DNA of 64,000 nt from Chelatococcus caeni. Its GTDB lineage: Bacteria > Pseudomonadota > Alphaproteobacteria > Rhizobiales > Beijerinckiaceae. The notes beneath the pieces were generated by a model that worked only from the letters and a program-made list of their open reading frames with translations, did not search any database and was not told where the DNA came from. The DNA lies in the NCBI RefSeq assembly GCF_014196925.1, contig NZ_JACIEN010000007.1, positions 186,001 to 250,000 of the forward strand. Direction: 5' to 3'. The position numbers were made by a program, and so were the translations under genes. Below are positions 18,114-26,930 of this stretch, one piece after another (position 1 is the first letter of the stretch; each line of letters opens with the position of its first letter).

Positions 18114-19094
18114 ATGACCCTCTCCGCCCAATCCCTCGACGCCGGCCCTCGCCCCCTGAGGGCGCGCCTGGCCGCCCGGCGCGTGCCGCTCTCGATCCTG
18201 GCATTGTGCCTACTGCCCTGGATCCTGCCGTCCGAGGCGCTCGCGGTGAACGTGCTGGTCTACGGCCTGGTGGCAGTCGGCTACAATCTGCTGTTTGGCT
18301 ATACGGGGCTATTGTCCTTCGGCCATGCCGCCTTCTTCGGCACGGGCGCCTATGTCACCGGCATCGCCATCGGCCGGTTCGACGTTCCGTGGTTCGCGGC
18401 GCTGGCGCTCGGCGTGGCCGCCGGCGGCGCGCTCGCCTTCGTCATCGGCCTTCTGTCCATCCGCACGCGCGGCATCTATTTCTCGATGGTGACGCTCGCG
18501 CTCTCGCAGCTCGTCTACTACATCGCCCTGCAGGCCTCGTCCTGGACCGGCGGCGAGAACGGGCTGCGGGGCTTCACCGTCAGCGAGCTCAATCTCTTCG
18601 GCTGGACGGTCGACTTCCTCGACCCCGTCAAGAAGTACTACGTCATCATGGTCTTCGCCGCGGCGGCCCTGTGGTTCGTTTCGCGCATCCTCAACTCGCC
18701 CTTTGGCTCGGTGATCGAGGCGATTCGCGAGAACGAGACCCGCGCCCGCGCCTGCGGCTACGACGTCGAGCGGACGAAGCTCATCTCCTTCACGCTGTCG
18801 GGGCTGATCTGCGCGCTGGCGGGCACGCTGTTCGCGCTGCATCTCGCCATCGTGCCGCTCGACATTCTGCACTACCACACCTCGGGCATGATCGTGATGA
18901 TGACGCTGCTCGGCGGCGCCGGCAGCTTCTTCGGCCCCTTCGTCGGGGCCTTCGCCTTCCTGCTCATGGAAGACGTGGTGTCGCTGTGGACCCCGCACTG
19001 GCAGATCGTGGTCGGCTCGGTCTTCATCCTCTTCGTGCTGTTCCTGCCCAAGGGCATCTGGGGCACGCTCATGGCCTGGAGGGCTGGCCGATGA
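18114..19094 (+). CDS. livM: branched-chain-type ABC transporter permease (LivM family)
   Basis: A 326-residue permease partner of LivH. Characteristic segments are GYNLLFGYTGLLSFGHAAFFG near 57 (the LivM version of the shared helix motif), IRTRGIYFSMVTLALSQ near 117 and the coupling loop IRENETRARACGYDV near 202. It has an unusually long N-terminal arm of about 25 charged residues before the first helix. It overlaps the ATPase gene by four bases. Confidence 0.95.
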   Translation: MTLSAQSLDAGPRPLRARLAARRVPLSILALCLLPWILPSEALAVNVLVYGLVAVGYNLLFGYTGLLSFGHAAFFGTGAYVTGIAIGRFDVPWFAALALGVAAGGALAFVIGLLSIRTRGIYFSMVTLALSQLVYYIALQASSWTGGENGLRGFTVSELNLFGWTVDFLDPVKKYYVIMVFAAAALWFVSRILNSPFGSVIEAIRENETRARACGYDVERTKLISFTLSGLICALAGTLFALHLAIVPLDILHYHTSGMIVMMTLLGGAGSFFGPFVGAFAFLLMEDVVSLWTPHWQIVVGSVFILFVLFLPKGIWGTLMAWRAGR

Positions 19095-19832
19095 GCGCAC
19101 CCCTGCTTGCCGTCGAGAACATCGGCCGGCGCTTCGGCGGCTTTGTCGCCCTCGAGGGCGTCACCGCCAGCTTCGCGTCCAACAAGGTTACCGCCGTCAT
19201 CGGCCCGAACGGTGCCGGCAAGAGCACGTTCTTCAACGTGCTCTCCGGCGTCCTGCCGCCCTCGACCGGCACGATGCGCTTCAAAGGCCGGGATCTCGCG
19301 GGCACGCCCCAGCACCGCTTCGCGCATCTGGGCATCGCCCGGTCCTACCAGATCACCAACATCTTTCCCGAACTCTCCGTCCACGAGAACGTCCGCGTCG
19401 CCGCGCAGGCCTTCCGCTCGCGCTATGACATCTGGCGCGACCGGGCGGCGCTGACCGAGCTCGACGACAAGGCCGCGGCGGCGCTCGCCGCGGTCGGGCT
19501 CACCCATCGCGGCAGCGCCACGGCCAAGTTCCTCGCCCATGGCCAGCAGCGGGCGCTGGAGATCGCGATCGCGCTCGTCGCCGACCCGGAACTCCTTCTC
19601 CTCGACGAGCCCACGGCCGGCATGGGCCCTGAGGAGACGAAGGAGATGATCGCGCTGATCGAGAAGCTCGCGGCCGAGCGCACCATCCTGCTCGTCGAGC
19701 ACAAGATGAAGATGATCCTGGGGCTGAGCGATCGCATCCTGGTGCTGCATCACGGCCGGCTCATCGCCGACGGCAACCCGCAGCAGATCCAGTCCGACCC
19801 GGAGGTCCGGCGCGTCTATCTGGGGCAGAACG

Positions 19833-19846
<14 letters not shown>
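19091..19846 (+). CDS. livG: branched-chain-type ABC transporter ATP-binding protein (LivG family)
   Basis: A 251-residue cytosolic ATPase. Walker A is GPNGAGKST near residue 38. The signature region is degenerate: AKFLAHGQQRALEIAIAL, instead of a clean LSGGQ, which is common in LivG. Walker B is LLLLDEPTAGM. It begins at the ATG overlapping the livM stop and overlaps livF by 14 bases. Confidence 0.95.
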
Positions 19847-20543
<697 letters not shown>

Positions 20544-20560
20544 GCGGCGGGGAGACCACC

Positions 20561-21001
20561 ATGGACATCACCGGCGAACACCGCATCGCGGCGCCGCGCG
20601 AGGCTGTCTGGCATGCGCTCTTCGATGTCGAGACGCTGAAGGCCTGCATTCCCGGCTGCAAGGAGCTGGAGCAGACCTCGCCGACCACCTTCGCCGCCAA
20701 GGTCCAGCTCAAGATCGGCCCCGTCTCCGCGACCTTCGCCGGCACGGTCGAGCTGCACGACATCGACGCGCCGAACGGCTGCCGCATCGTCGGCCAGGGT
20801 AACGGCGGCATCGCGGGCTTCGCCAAGGGCAGCTCCGACATGCGCCTGACCGTCGACGGCGCCGGGACGCTCCTGACCTACGACGCCAAGGCGGAGATCG
20901 GCGGCAAGCTCGCGGCGCTCGGCAGCAGGCTCGTCCAGGCGACCTCGCGCAAGCTGGCCGAACAGTTCTTCGGCGCCTTCGCGGGCCGGCTCGCCTCCTG
21001 A
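20561..21001 (+). CDS. coxG: CoxG-family (SRPBCC) protein
   Basis: A 146-residue member of the carbon monoxide dehydrogenase subunit G family, a START/SRPBCC-fold protein. The start MDITGEHRIAAPREAVWHAL and the segment LKACIPGCKELEQ near 28 are typical. CoxG is associated with membrane anchoring or cofactor handling of molybdenum hydroxylases, and is found with many hydroxylases that are not CO dehydrogenases. The C-terminal anchor region seen in longer CoxG proteins is missing, so this is the short form. It is the last gene of the operon, converging on the iclR gene. Confidence 0.9.
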   Translation: MDITGEHRIAAPREAVWHALFDVETLKACIPGCKELEQTSPTTFAAKVQLKIGPVSATFAGTVELHDIDAPNGCRIVGQGNGGIAGFAKGSSDMRLTVDGAGTLLTYDAKAEIGGKLAALGSRLVQATSRKLAEQFFGAFAGRLAS

Positions 21002-21022
21002 GATGGCCGGCCGCTCGCCGGA

Positions 21023-21844
21023 TCAGCTGCGCAGCATGGTCGCCAGCACGGGATAGCGGCTGAGCTGGCTCGCGATGTGAGAAGCGGTGGCCCTCAGCTC
21101 CGGCAGCCGCTCCGCCACCAGCTGTTCGGGGGTGACGAGGCCGGTGTAGCCTGACGTGTTCAGCGCGGCGATCGTATTGCCTTCGGTGTCCCGCACCGCA
21201 ACGGCGAGGGCGGTGATGCCGTAGTCGAGCTGGTCCACCGTCGTGGCATAGCCGTTGGCACGCACCTGCATCAGCTCGTCACGCAGGCGCGCCTTGTCGA
21301 GGCAGGTCTTGGAGGTGAGCGGCACGGGCTCCAGCCGGTCGAGCCAGTCGGCGAGCTCGTCGTCCGGCTTGGCGGCAACCAGTACCCGGCCCATGGAGGT
21401 CGCGAAGGCCGGATAGACGGCGCCGGCGACCGCAGCGGCGCGGCGCGCCCGCTGGCGCGAGTGATGCGCGACATAGATGACGGAATGGCCGTCCAGCGTG
21501 GCGACCGACGACGCGTCGCCGAACCGCTCGACGAGCGAGCGCAGGTCCGGCAGCAGGACCTCCTCGATGCGTGCCGAGAAGTAGAAGGAGGAGCCCAGCG
21601 CCATGATCTTCGGGCGCAGGTGGAAGCGCTTGCCCTCCTGGCCGACGTAGCCGAGCGCCTTGAGCGTGAGGAGGCTGCGGCGCGCCGCGGCCGGCGACAG
21701 GCCGACCCGCTTGGCAACCTCGCTCAGCGTCATGTCCGGGTGGTTCTCGTCGAAGGTTTCGAGAATGGCCAGCCCCTTGGCGAGCGCCTCCACGAATTCG
21801 GACGGCCGGTCCTCCCTGGCGTCGGTGTCGGGCGACAATGACAT
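21023..21844 (-). CDS. IclR-family transcriptional regulator
   Basis: A 273-residue regulator. The N-terminal winged helix spans about residues 15-70 (MTLSEVAKRVGLSPAAARRSL). The IclR effector domain that follows has VIYVAHHSRQRARR, AFATSMGRVLVA and ALAVAVRDTEGNTIAALNTSG, the pattern of the PcaR/PobR branch that responds to aromatic acids. Start 21844 is chosen because GGAAGG lies nine bases before it; ATG 21850 and TTG 21853 are alternatives. It overlaps or abuts the stop of the dioxygenase gene, so the two are co-transcribed. It probably binds the tandem dyads upstream of the divergent citryl-CoA-lyase operon. Confidence 0.92.
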   Translation of the reverse strand: MSLSPDTDAREDRPSEFVEALAKGLAILETFDENHPDMTLSEVAKRVGLSPAAARRSLLTLKALGYVGQEGKRFHLRPKIMALGSSFYFSARIEEVLLPDLRSLVERFGDASSVATLDGHSVIYVAHHSRQRARRAAAVAGAVYPAFATSMGRVLVAAKPDDELADWLDRLEPVPLTSKTCLDKARLRDELMQVRANGYATTVDQLDYGITALAVAVRDTEGNTIAALNTSGYTGLVTPEQLVAERLPELRATASHIASQLSRYPVLATMLRS

Positions 21845-21849
21845 CCCCA

Positions 21850-22713
21850 TCAACCTTCCGGTGCGAGCACGAAATCAAATTCGATGATCGCATCCGGCTT
21901 TGCGTCAAGCGTGAAGCCCAGGGCCTCGACCTCCCTCGCCGGCCGGACCTTCGCCACCAGCGACCGGCGCACGCCGAAGACCGCGTCCGCATCGAGATAT
22001 TCGGTATTCTCGAAGAAGACCTCTGTGGTGATGGCGCGCATGCCGGGCGCACGCACGATGTAGTGCAGATGGGCCGCGCGCCAGGCGTGACGGTTGCCGG
22101 CGCGCAGCAGCCTGCCCACCGGGCCGTCATAGGGGACGGTATAGGGCTTCGGCAACACCGTCGTGTAGTAGTAGCGGCCCTGATCGTCGGTGGTGAAGAC
22201 GCCGCGCAGGTCGTACTTGTCCTGCCCGTGCTCCTGTTCCTGGATGGGATAGGTGCCGGAGGAATCGGCCTGCCACGTGTCGACGATCGCCCCCGGCAGC
22301 GGCTTGTGCAGGATGTCCGTCACCTTGCCATATACGAGCACCTTGGCGCCCTGGCGGTCCTTGCCGAGATCGGCGCCGAGCGCCATCCGCGGCGCGTTGT
22401 CGAGATAGAAGGGCCCGAGGTTGGAGCCCTCGGTGGCGCCGCCGCGCGTGTTGATCATGTCCACCAGGGCGGAAAAGCCGAGCACGTCGGAGAGCAGGAT
22501 GAACTCGTGCCGCTCCGGCGTCGAGATACGCCCGCAGTCGTAGAGGAAGTTGAGCACTCCGATCCATTCCTCATGGGTGAGGTTCATCTCGCGCGTATAG
22601 TCGTGGAGGTGATCGAGCAGACCGTGCAGCAAGGCCTCGAAACGGCTGCCGGGCTCGGTCCGGAAGGATTCCTTCACCGCCTGCGTGATCGTGAACTGAT
22701 TGATATCGCGCAC
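21850..22713 (-). CDS. intradiol ring-cleavage dioxygenase (catechol/hydroxyquinol 1,2-dioxygenase type)
   Basis: A non-haem Fe(III) enzyme that opens a catecholic ring between the two hydroxyls. It has 287 residues, typical of the catechol and hydroxyquinol 1,2-dioxygenase class with an N-terminal helical dimerisation domain (about 1-100). The catalytic domain shows TEGSNLGPFY near 107, WQADSSGTYP near 152, and the iron ligands in YTVPYDGPVG and AAHLHYIV (Tyr, His-x-His). Start is GTG 22713, behind GGAGGG; no ATG is suitable. It is upstream of iclR on the same strand. Hydroxyquinol or a substituted catechol is more likely than protocatechuate, given the single-subunit architecture. Confidence 0.92.
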   Translation of the reverse strand: MRDINQFTITQAVKESFRTEPGSRFEALLHGLLDHLHDYTREMNLTHEEWIGVLNFLYDCGRISTPERHEFILLSDVLGFSALVDMINTRGGATEGSNLGPFYLDNAPRMALGADLGKDRQGAKVLVYGKVTDILHKPLPGAIVDTWQADSSGTYPIQEQEHGQDKYDLRGVFTTDDQGRYYYTTVLPKPYTVPYDGPVGRLLRAGNRHAWRAAHLHYIVRAPGMRAITTEVFFENTEYLDADAVFGVRRSLVAKVRPAREVEALGFTLDAKPDAIIEFDFVLAPEG

Positions 22714-22773
22714 GTTTCCCTCCGCTCCAACCGACCGGCCGACGGTCCCAAGACCCTGTGCCGGTCTTTTATC

Positions 22774-22802
22774 TTGACGGGACGGTAATCGCTCCGCATT
22801 AT
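22774..22802 (+). promoter_or_regulatory. sigma70 promoter of the citryl-CoA-lyase/TRAP operon
   Basis: TTGACG (22774-22779), a 17-base spacer, then CATTAT (22797-22802). Transcription would start near 22809, inside the first of two dyads, and the first gene starts at 22846. Confidence 0.7.
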
Positions 22803-22835
22803 TTCGACAAGCGAAAAACATTTCGTATAGCGAAA
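22802..22835. promoter_or_regulatory. tandem IclR-type operator dyads
   Basis: Two copies of TTTCG-N5-CGAAA: TTTCGACAAGCGAAA (22802-22816) and TTTCGTATAGCGAAA (22821-22835), centres 19 bp apart. They overlap the -10 end and start site of the rightward promoter. The nearby IclR protein is the obvious candidate binder; a site here would repress the operon unless ligand changes the mode of binding (inference). Confidence 0.75.
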
Positions 22836-22845
22836 AAGAGGCGGC

Positions 22846-23655
22846 ATGCGGATCGGCAAACAGGACAACGCCCTGACGGCGATCGCCACCTCGGATGCGG
22901 AAACGATCACCGTCCGCGGCGAGGATCTGTGCGCGGACCTGATCGGAAAGGTCGGTTTCACGGACTATTTCTGGCTGCTGGTGCTGGGCCGGCGTCCGAC
23001 CCGCGCCCAGGCAAAAATGATGGACGCCTGCCTTGTCGCCATCGCCGAGCACGGGCTGGTGCCCTCGGTGCAGGCGGCACGGATGACGCTCGCCGCCGGG
23101 CCCGAGGCCTGGCAGGGCGCGATGGCCGCCGGCCTCCTCGGCATGGGCAGCGTCGTGGCGGGAAGCTCCGAGGCGGCCGGGCGTTTTCTTGCCGCCGTCA
23201 TCGCCAGGGCGCAGGCCGACGGGACGGAGATCGAGGCTGCGGCGATCGCCAGCCTTGGAGAGTTGAAGGCCCGGCGGGAGAAGGTGCCCGGCCTCGGCCA
23301 CCCCCAGCACAGCGCCGGCGACCCGCGTGCCGACCGCCTGCTCGCCATTGCCGACGAGCTCGGCGTTTCCGGGCCGTACTGCCAGGCACTCCGCCTTCTC
23401 GCCCGGCATGCGCCGGACATCTACGGGCGGCCGCTGCCCGTCAACGTCTCAGGGGCCATCCCGGCGACGATCCTCGATGCCGGCTGGCCCGTCGAGGCGC
23501 TGAAAGCCGTGCCGCTCCTGGCGCGCACCGCCGGGCTCTCGGCCCATCTCTATGAGGAATCGCAGCGGCCGATCGGTTTCATCATGTCGCACAAGGCCGA
23601 CCTCGCCATCGGCTACGACGGCGCCATGCCGCGCCGCGACAGCAAGAAGGGGTGA
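22846..23655 (+). CDS. citryl-CoA lyase-like protein (citrate synthase superfamily)
   Basis: A 269-residue protein of the short citrate-synthase-like family annotated as citryl-CoA lyase; relatives cleave citryl-CoA or similar hydroxyacyl-CoAs to acetyl-CoA plus an oxo acid. It contains the family core VPGLGHPQHSAGDPRADRLL near 146 with the catalytic-type His, and VNVSGAIPATILDAGW near 202. It is first in an operon with a CoA-transferase, which could supply the CoA thioester, and with a TRAP transporter. The true substrate is unknown. An SD-like AAGAGGCGGC precedes the ATG. Confidence 0.85.
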   Translation: MRIGKQDNALTAIATSDAETITVRGEDLCADLIGKVGFTDYFWLLVLGRRPTRAQAKMMDACLVAIAEHGLVPSVQAARMTLAAGPEAWQGAMAAGLLGMGSVVAGSSEAAGRFLAAVIARAQADGTEIEAAAIASLGELKARREKVPGLGHPQHSAGDPRADRLLAIADELGVSGPYCQALRLLARHAPDIYGRPLPVNVSGAIPATILDAGWPVEALKAVPLLARTAGLSAHLYEESQRPIGFIMSHKADLAIGYDGAMPRRDSKKG

Positions 23656-23663
23656 CGGCAGGG

Positions 23664-24809
23664 ATGGTCAAGATCCTCAAGGACGTGCGCGTCGTCGAGC
23701 TCGGCACCTATATCACCGGGCCGGCGGCCGGCATGCATCTCGCAGACCTCGGCGCCGATGTCATCAAGGTGGAGCGGCCGGGAACGGGCGATCCCTTCCG
23801 AGCCTTCAAGGGCGGGCTCTATTCGCCGCACTTCCAGACCTACAACCGCAACAAGCGGTCGATCGCCCTCGATACGCAGGCGCCCGGCGATCTCGAAGTG
23901 CTGCGCGAGCTCGTCGCCACCGCCGACGTGTTCATCCAGAACTTCCGCCCCGGCGTCGCCGAGAAGCTCGGCGTCGGCGAGCAGGACCTGCGCAAGATCA
24001 AGCCGTCGCTCATCTATTGCGCGATCTCCGGCTTCGGCACGTCCGGGCCGGCTCGCGACCGGCCGGTCTACGACAGCGTCGCGCAGGCCGCGAGCGGCTA
24101 TCTGCGCCTGCTCACCCCGCCGGTGAAGCCGCGCGTCATCGGACCGGCGATCGCCGACGCGGTGACCGGCCAATATGCCGCCATGGCCGTCGTCGCCGCC
24201 CTGCTGGAACGCACGAAGACCGGCAAGGGCCGGCGCGTCGACATCTCCATGCTGGAGGCCATGGCGCATTTCAACCTCGACAGCTTCACGCATTATTTCT
24301 CCGTCGGCGAGGTCATGGGACCGCTGTCACGCCCCGTGGTGTCGCAGTCCTACACATTCGAATGCGCGGACGGGAAATGGATCGCCTTCCATCTCTCGTC
24401 GCCGACCAAGTTCTGGGAGGGGCTGCTCAAGGCGACGGGGCAGGAGCAGCTGCAGGAGGATCCGCGCTTCTGCGAGCGGCTCGCCCGCATCCGCCACCAG
24501 GACGAGCTGATCGAGCATTTCACCCCCGTCTTCAAGGCGAGGCCGCGCGCAGAGTGGTGCCGCCTGCTGGAGGAGGCCGAAGTGCCCTACGCGCCGGCCT
24601 ATGATGCCGACGAGGCGCTCGAGGACCCGCAGGCGGTGCACCTGCACATCAAGGTCTCGGCCGAGCACCAGCAGATGGGCACCTTCACCACCGTGCGCGC
24701 CCCGTACAACTTCGACGGCACGCCGGAACTCGACGTCCTGCCGCCGCCGATGCTCGACGAGCACGGCCCGGAGATCCGCGCCGAGATCGCCCGCAGAAGG
24801 GCCGGCTGA
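23664..24809 (+). CDS. family III CoA-transferase (CaiB/BaiF)
   Basis: A 381-residue enzyme that moves CoA between carboxylic acids. It has the family opening DVRVVELGTYITGPAAGMHLADLGADVIKVERPG-type region (residues 7-40), NRNKRSIALD near 61, and the catalytic Asp in IADAVTGQYAAM at about residue 165. The ATG at 23664 is preferred; a GTG at 23652 overlaps the upstream stop. It follows the citryl-CoA-lyase-like gene by 8 bases. Together they suggest activation of a hydroxy acid to its CoA ester followed by retro-aldol or Claisen cleavage (inference). Confidence 0.93.
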   Translation: MVKILKDVRVVELGTYITGPAAGMHLADLGADVIKVERPGTGDPFRAFKGGLYSPHFQTYNRNKRSIALDTQAPGDLEVLRELVATADVFIQNFRPGVAEKLGVGEQDLRKIKPSLIYCAISGFGTSGPARDRPVYDSVAQAASGYLRLLTPPVKPRVIGPAIADAVTGQYAAMAVVAALLERTKTGKGRRVDISMLEAMAHFNLDSFTHYFSVGEVMGPLSRPVVSQSYTFECADGKWIAFHLSSPTKFWEGLLKATGQEQLQEDPRFCERLARIRHQDELIEHFTPVFKARPRAEWCRLLEEAEVPYAPAYDADEALEDPQAVHLHIKVSAEHQQMGTFTTVRAPYNFDGTPELDVLPPPMLDEHGPEIRAEIARRRAG

Positions 24810-24837
24810 CGCGGTGCTGCAACCCGGAGGAAGAGAC

Positions 24838-25242
24838 GTGAGCGATGCAGCCGGCCCGGATTCGGTCCCTGTCGCCGACGTGATGGAGGCCAGCAGGGGG
24901 ATGCTGCAAAAGCAGCTCTACGCCATCGCCACCACGCCGACGAACGGCCTCGCGACGGTCTTCGCGCATATGGAGGCCCACCTCGCCTTCCAGGTCGAGC
25001 TGGAGCGGAAGGGCATCATGTTCGCCGCCGGGCCGATCTGGACCGATGACGAGCAGAGCTGGAGGGGCGAAGGCCTCGTCATCATCCGTGCCGCCTCGCG
25101 TCAGGAGGCGGCCGCTATCGCGGCAGAAGACCCGATGCACAAGGCGGGCGCCCGCAGCTTCACGGTCAGGCCCTGGATGGTCAACGAGGGATCGCTGACC
25201 GTCCGGCTCGACTTCTCGAAGGGGAAATTCAGCATTTCCTAG
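24838..25242 (+). CDS. YciI family protein
   Basis: A 134-residue protein with a YciI-like ferredoxin-type domain: LYAIATTPTNGL, HMEAHLAFQVELERKGIMFAAGP and AAIAAEDPMHKAGARSFTVRPW. The family is related to muconolactone isomerase-like dimers, and some members handle chlorinated muconolactone-type ring-cleavage products. That is suggestive next to an intradiol dioxygenase but not proof of function. Start is GTG 24838, behind GGAGGAAGA. It is placed between the CoA-transferase and the TRAP genes. Confidence 0.85.
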   Translation: MSDAAGPDSVPVADVMEASRGMLQKQLYAIATTPTNGLATVFAHMEAHLAFQVELERKGIMFAAGPIWTDDEQSWRGEGLVIIRAASRQEAAAIAAEDPMHKAGARSFTVRPWMVNEGSLTVRLDFSKGKFSIS

Positions 25243-25263
25243 TCGCTTCCAGGGGAGGAAAAC

Positions 25264-26343
25264 ATGAAAAAGCTCTTGGGCCCGATCTTGGCCGCATTCC
25301 TCGCCTTGCCCGCCGCGGCAATGGCGCAGGAGACCATATCCCTCACCATCGCCTCGAGCCATCCGACGGTCGTTCCCTGGGTGGGAATGATCAAGACGCA
25401 CTTCATGGCAAGGACCGACGAGATCCTGGCCAAGGGCGGCAAGTACAAGATCCGCTGGAACGAGGCCTTCGGCGGCCAGCTCTACAAGGCCAATGCGACC
25501 CTGTCCTCGGTGGAGGAAGGGGTGACGGACATCGGCTGGGTGTTCTCCTTCCTCGAGCCGGCGCAACTGCCGCTGAGCCAGGTGTCGACGAACACGCCCT
25601 TCACCGTCACGAACGTGCCGGTCCTGCTCGAGGTGATGGAGACGCTGCTCGAAAGCAACGAGGCCTTCCGCAAGGAGTGGGAGAACCACAATCTGAAGGT
25701 GCTCGGCCTGACGGCGACCGACCTCTATGACATCTATACGAAGAAGCCCCTCACCGGCATCGGCGACATCCGCGGCATGAAGCTGTCCGCGCCGGGCGTG
25801 CTGGGCAACTGGCTGCGCGGCACGGGGGCGAATGCCGTCGACGGCGCGCTGACCACCTTCTACACGGACATCCAGACCGGCGTCTCCGACGGCGTCCTGA
25901 CGCTGGCGCTCGGCGCCCTGCCGATCAAGCTCTACGAGGTCGCGCCCTATATCAGCCGCTTCGATGCGGCCGCCGCGTTCTCCGGTGCCATCGCCATCAA
26001 CAAGGACAGCTGGGATCGCCTGCCCGACGAGGTCCGCAACGCCATGATCGAGGCCGGCAAGTACTACACGGTCAGCCATGGCGAGGACATGGTGCGGCTC
26101 CACGAGGACGCGTTGAACAAGATGGTGGAGCTCGGCGCCCGGCAGTCCCCTCCGGTGACGATCATTCCGATGCCGGCCGAGGAGCGCCAGAAATGGGTCG
26201 ACATGCTGCCCAACCTGGCGGCGGAGTGGGCTGCCAAGCTCGAGGGTCAGGGCGTTCCCGCCAAGGCCTTCGTCAAGGAATACATGGGCGCGCTGCGCGC
26301 CCGGGGCGTCGAGCCGTCCCGCAACTGGGACGAAGGCCTCTAG
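25264..26343 (+). CDS. dctP: TRAP transporter solute-binding protein (DctP family)
   Basis: Periplasmic binding protein, 359 residues, with a Sec signal peptide at 1-22 (AAAMAQ cleavage region). It belongs to the TRAP DctP family but is longer than the nag-linked one. It shows the helix-spanning FGGQLYKANATLSSVEEGVTDIGW near 70-95 (read in parts) and GMKLSAPG near 176 in the ligand-binding position. The ATG follows AGGGGAGG. Operon context with CoA-transferase, lyase and dioxygenase suggests an organic or aromatic acid as ligand (inference). Confidence 0.93.
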   Translation: MKKLLGPILAAFLALPAAAMAQETISLTIASSHPTVVPWVGMIKTHFMARTDEILAKGGKYKIRWNEAFGGQLYKANATLSSVEEGVTDIGWVFSFLEPAQLPLSQVSTNTPFTVTNVPVLLEVMETLLESNEAFRKEWENHNLKVLGLTATDLYDIYTKKPLTGIGDIRGMKLSAPGVLGNWLRGTGANAVDGALTTFYTDIQTGVSDGVLTLALGALPIKLYEVAPYISRFDAAAAFSGAIAINKDSWDRLPDEVRNAMIEAGKYYTVSHGEDMVRLHEDALNKMVELGARQSPPVTIIPMPAEERQKWVDMLPNLAAEWAAKLEGQGVPAKAFVKEYMGALRARGVEPSRNWDEGL

Positions 26344-26351
26344 GCCGCGAC

Positions 26352-26930
26352 ATGAAAGCCTCGTCCTCCAGCATGAGCGCGCCGGCGTCGGCGGCCCGTC
26401 CGGATTGGCTGCGGCGCTGCTGGGCCTTCGTCGTCGATGGCCTTGCGGCGCTGGCGACCTGCCTCATCGGCATCCTGATGGTCATCATCTGCGCCGACAT
26501 CGTGTTCAGGAACGTCTTCGGCGCGTCCCTGCCGCTGGTGTCGGAAATCGGCGCGCTTCTCGTCGTCCTGATCGTGGCCCTGCAGCTCGCCTCGGCCATC
26601 CGGGCCGATCGGCTGCCGCAGGTGGAGGTCGTCATGCTGGTTCTGTCGCGTCACGCACCGCGAGCGGCGGCGGCCCTGAAGGCGGCCTTCGCCCTCACGG
26701 GCGCGGCGATGATGGGCATGATCGCCTGGGCCACCGCCGGCATCCTGGCGAAGGACGTCGCATCCGGCGATTTCATCGGCACCCCGGGCCTCGGCACATT
26801 GCCGACCTGGCCCTTCCGGGCGCTCATCATGATCGGCATGGCGGTTGCCGCGCTCGCGTTCGCGTCGGCGGCGCTCAGGCATCTGCTCGATGCCGTCACG
26901 GGAAGGATCGACACCCATGAGCCCGGCTGA
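26352..26930 (+). CDS. dctQ: TRAP transporter small permease (DctQ)
   Basis: A 192-residue four-helix inner-membrane protein. The segment ICADIVFRNVFGASLPLVSEIGALL near 47-72 (in parts) carries the DctQ pattern of a charged Arg-Asn and a conserved Glu. It starts 8 bases after dctP and overlaps dctM by 14 bases, giving a coupled TRAP cassette. Confidence 0.92.
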   Translation: MKASSSSMSAPASAARPDWLRRCWAFVVDGLAALATCLIGILMVIICADIVFRNVFGASLPLVSEIGALLVVLIVALQLASAIRADRLPQVEVVMLVLSRHAPRAAAALKAAFALTGAAMMGMIAWATAGILAKDVASGDFIGTPGLGTLPTWPFRALIMIGMAVAALAFASAALRHLLDAVTGRIDTHEPG

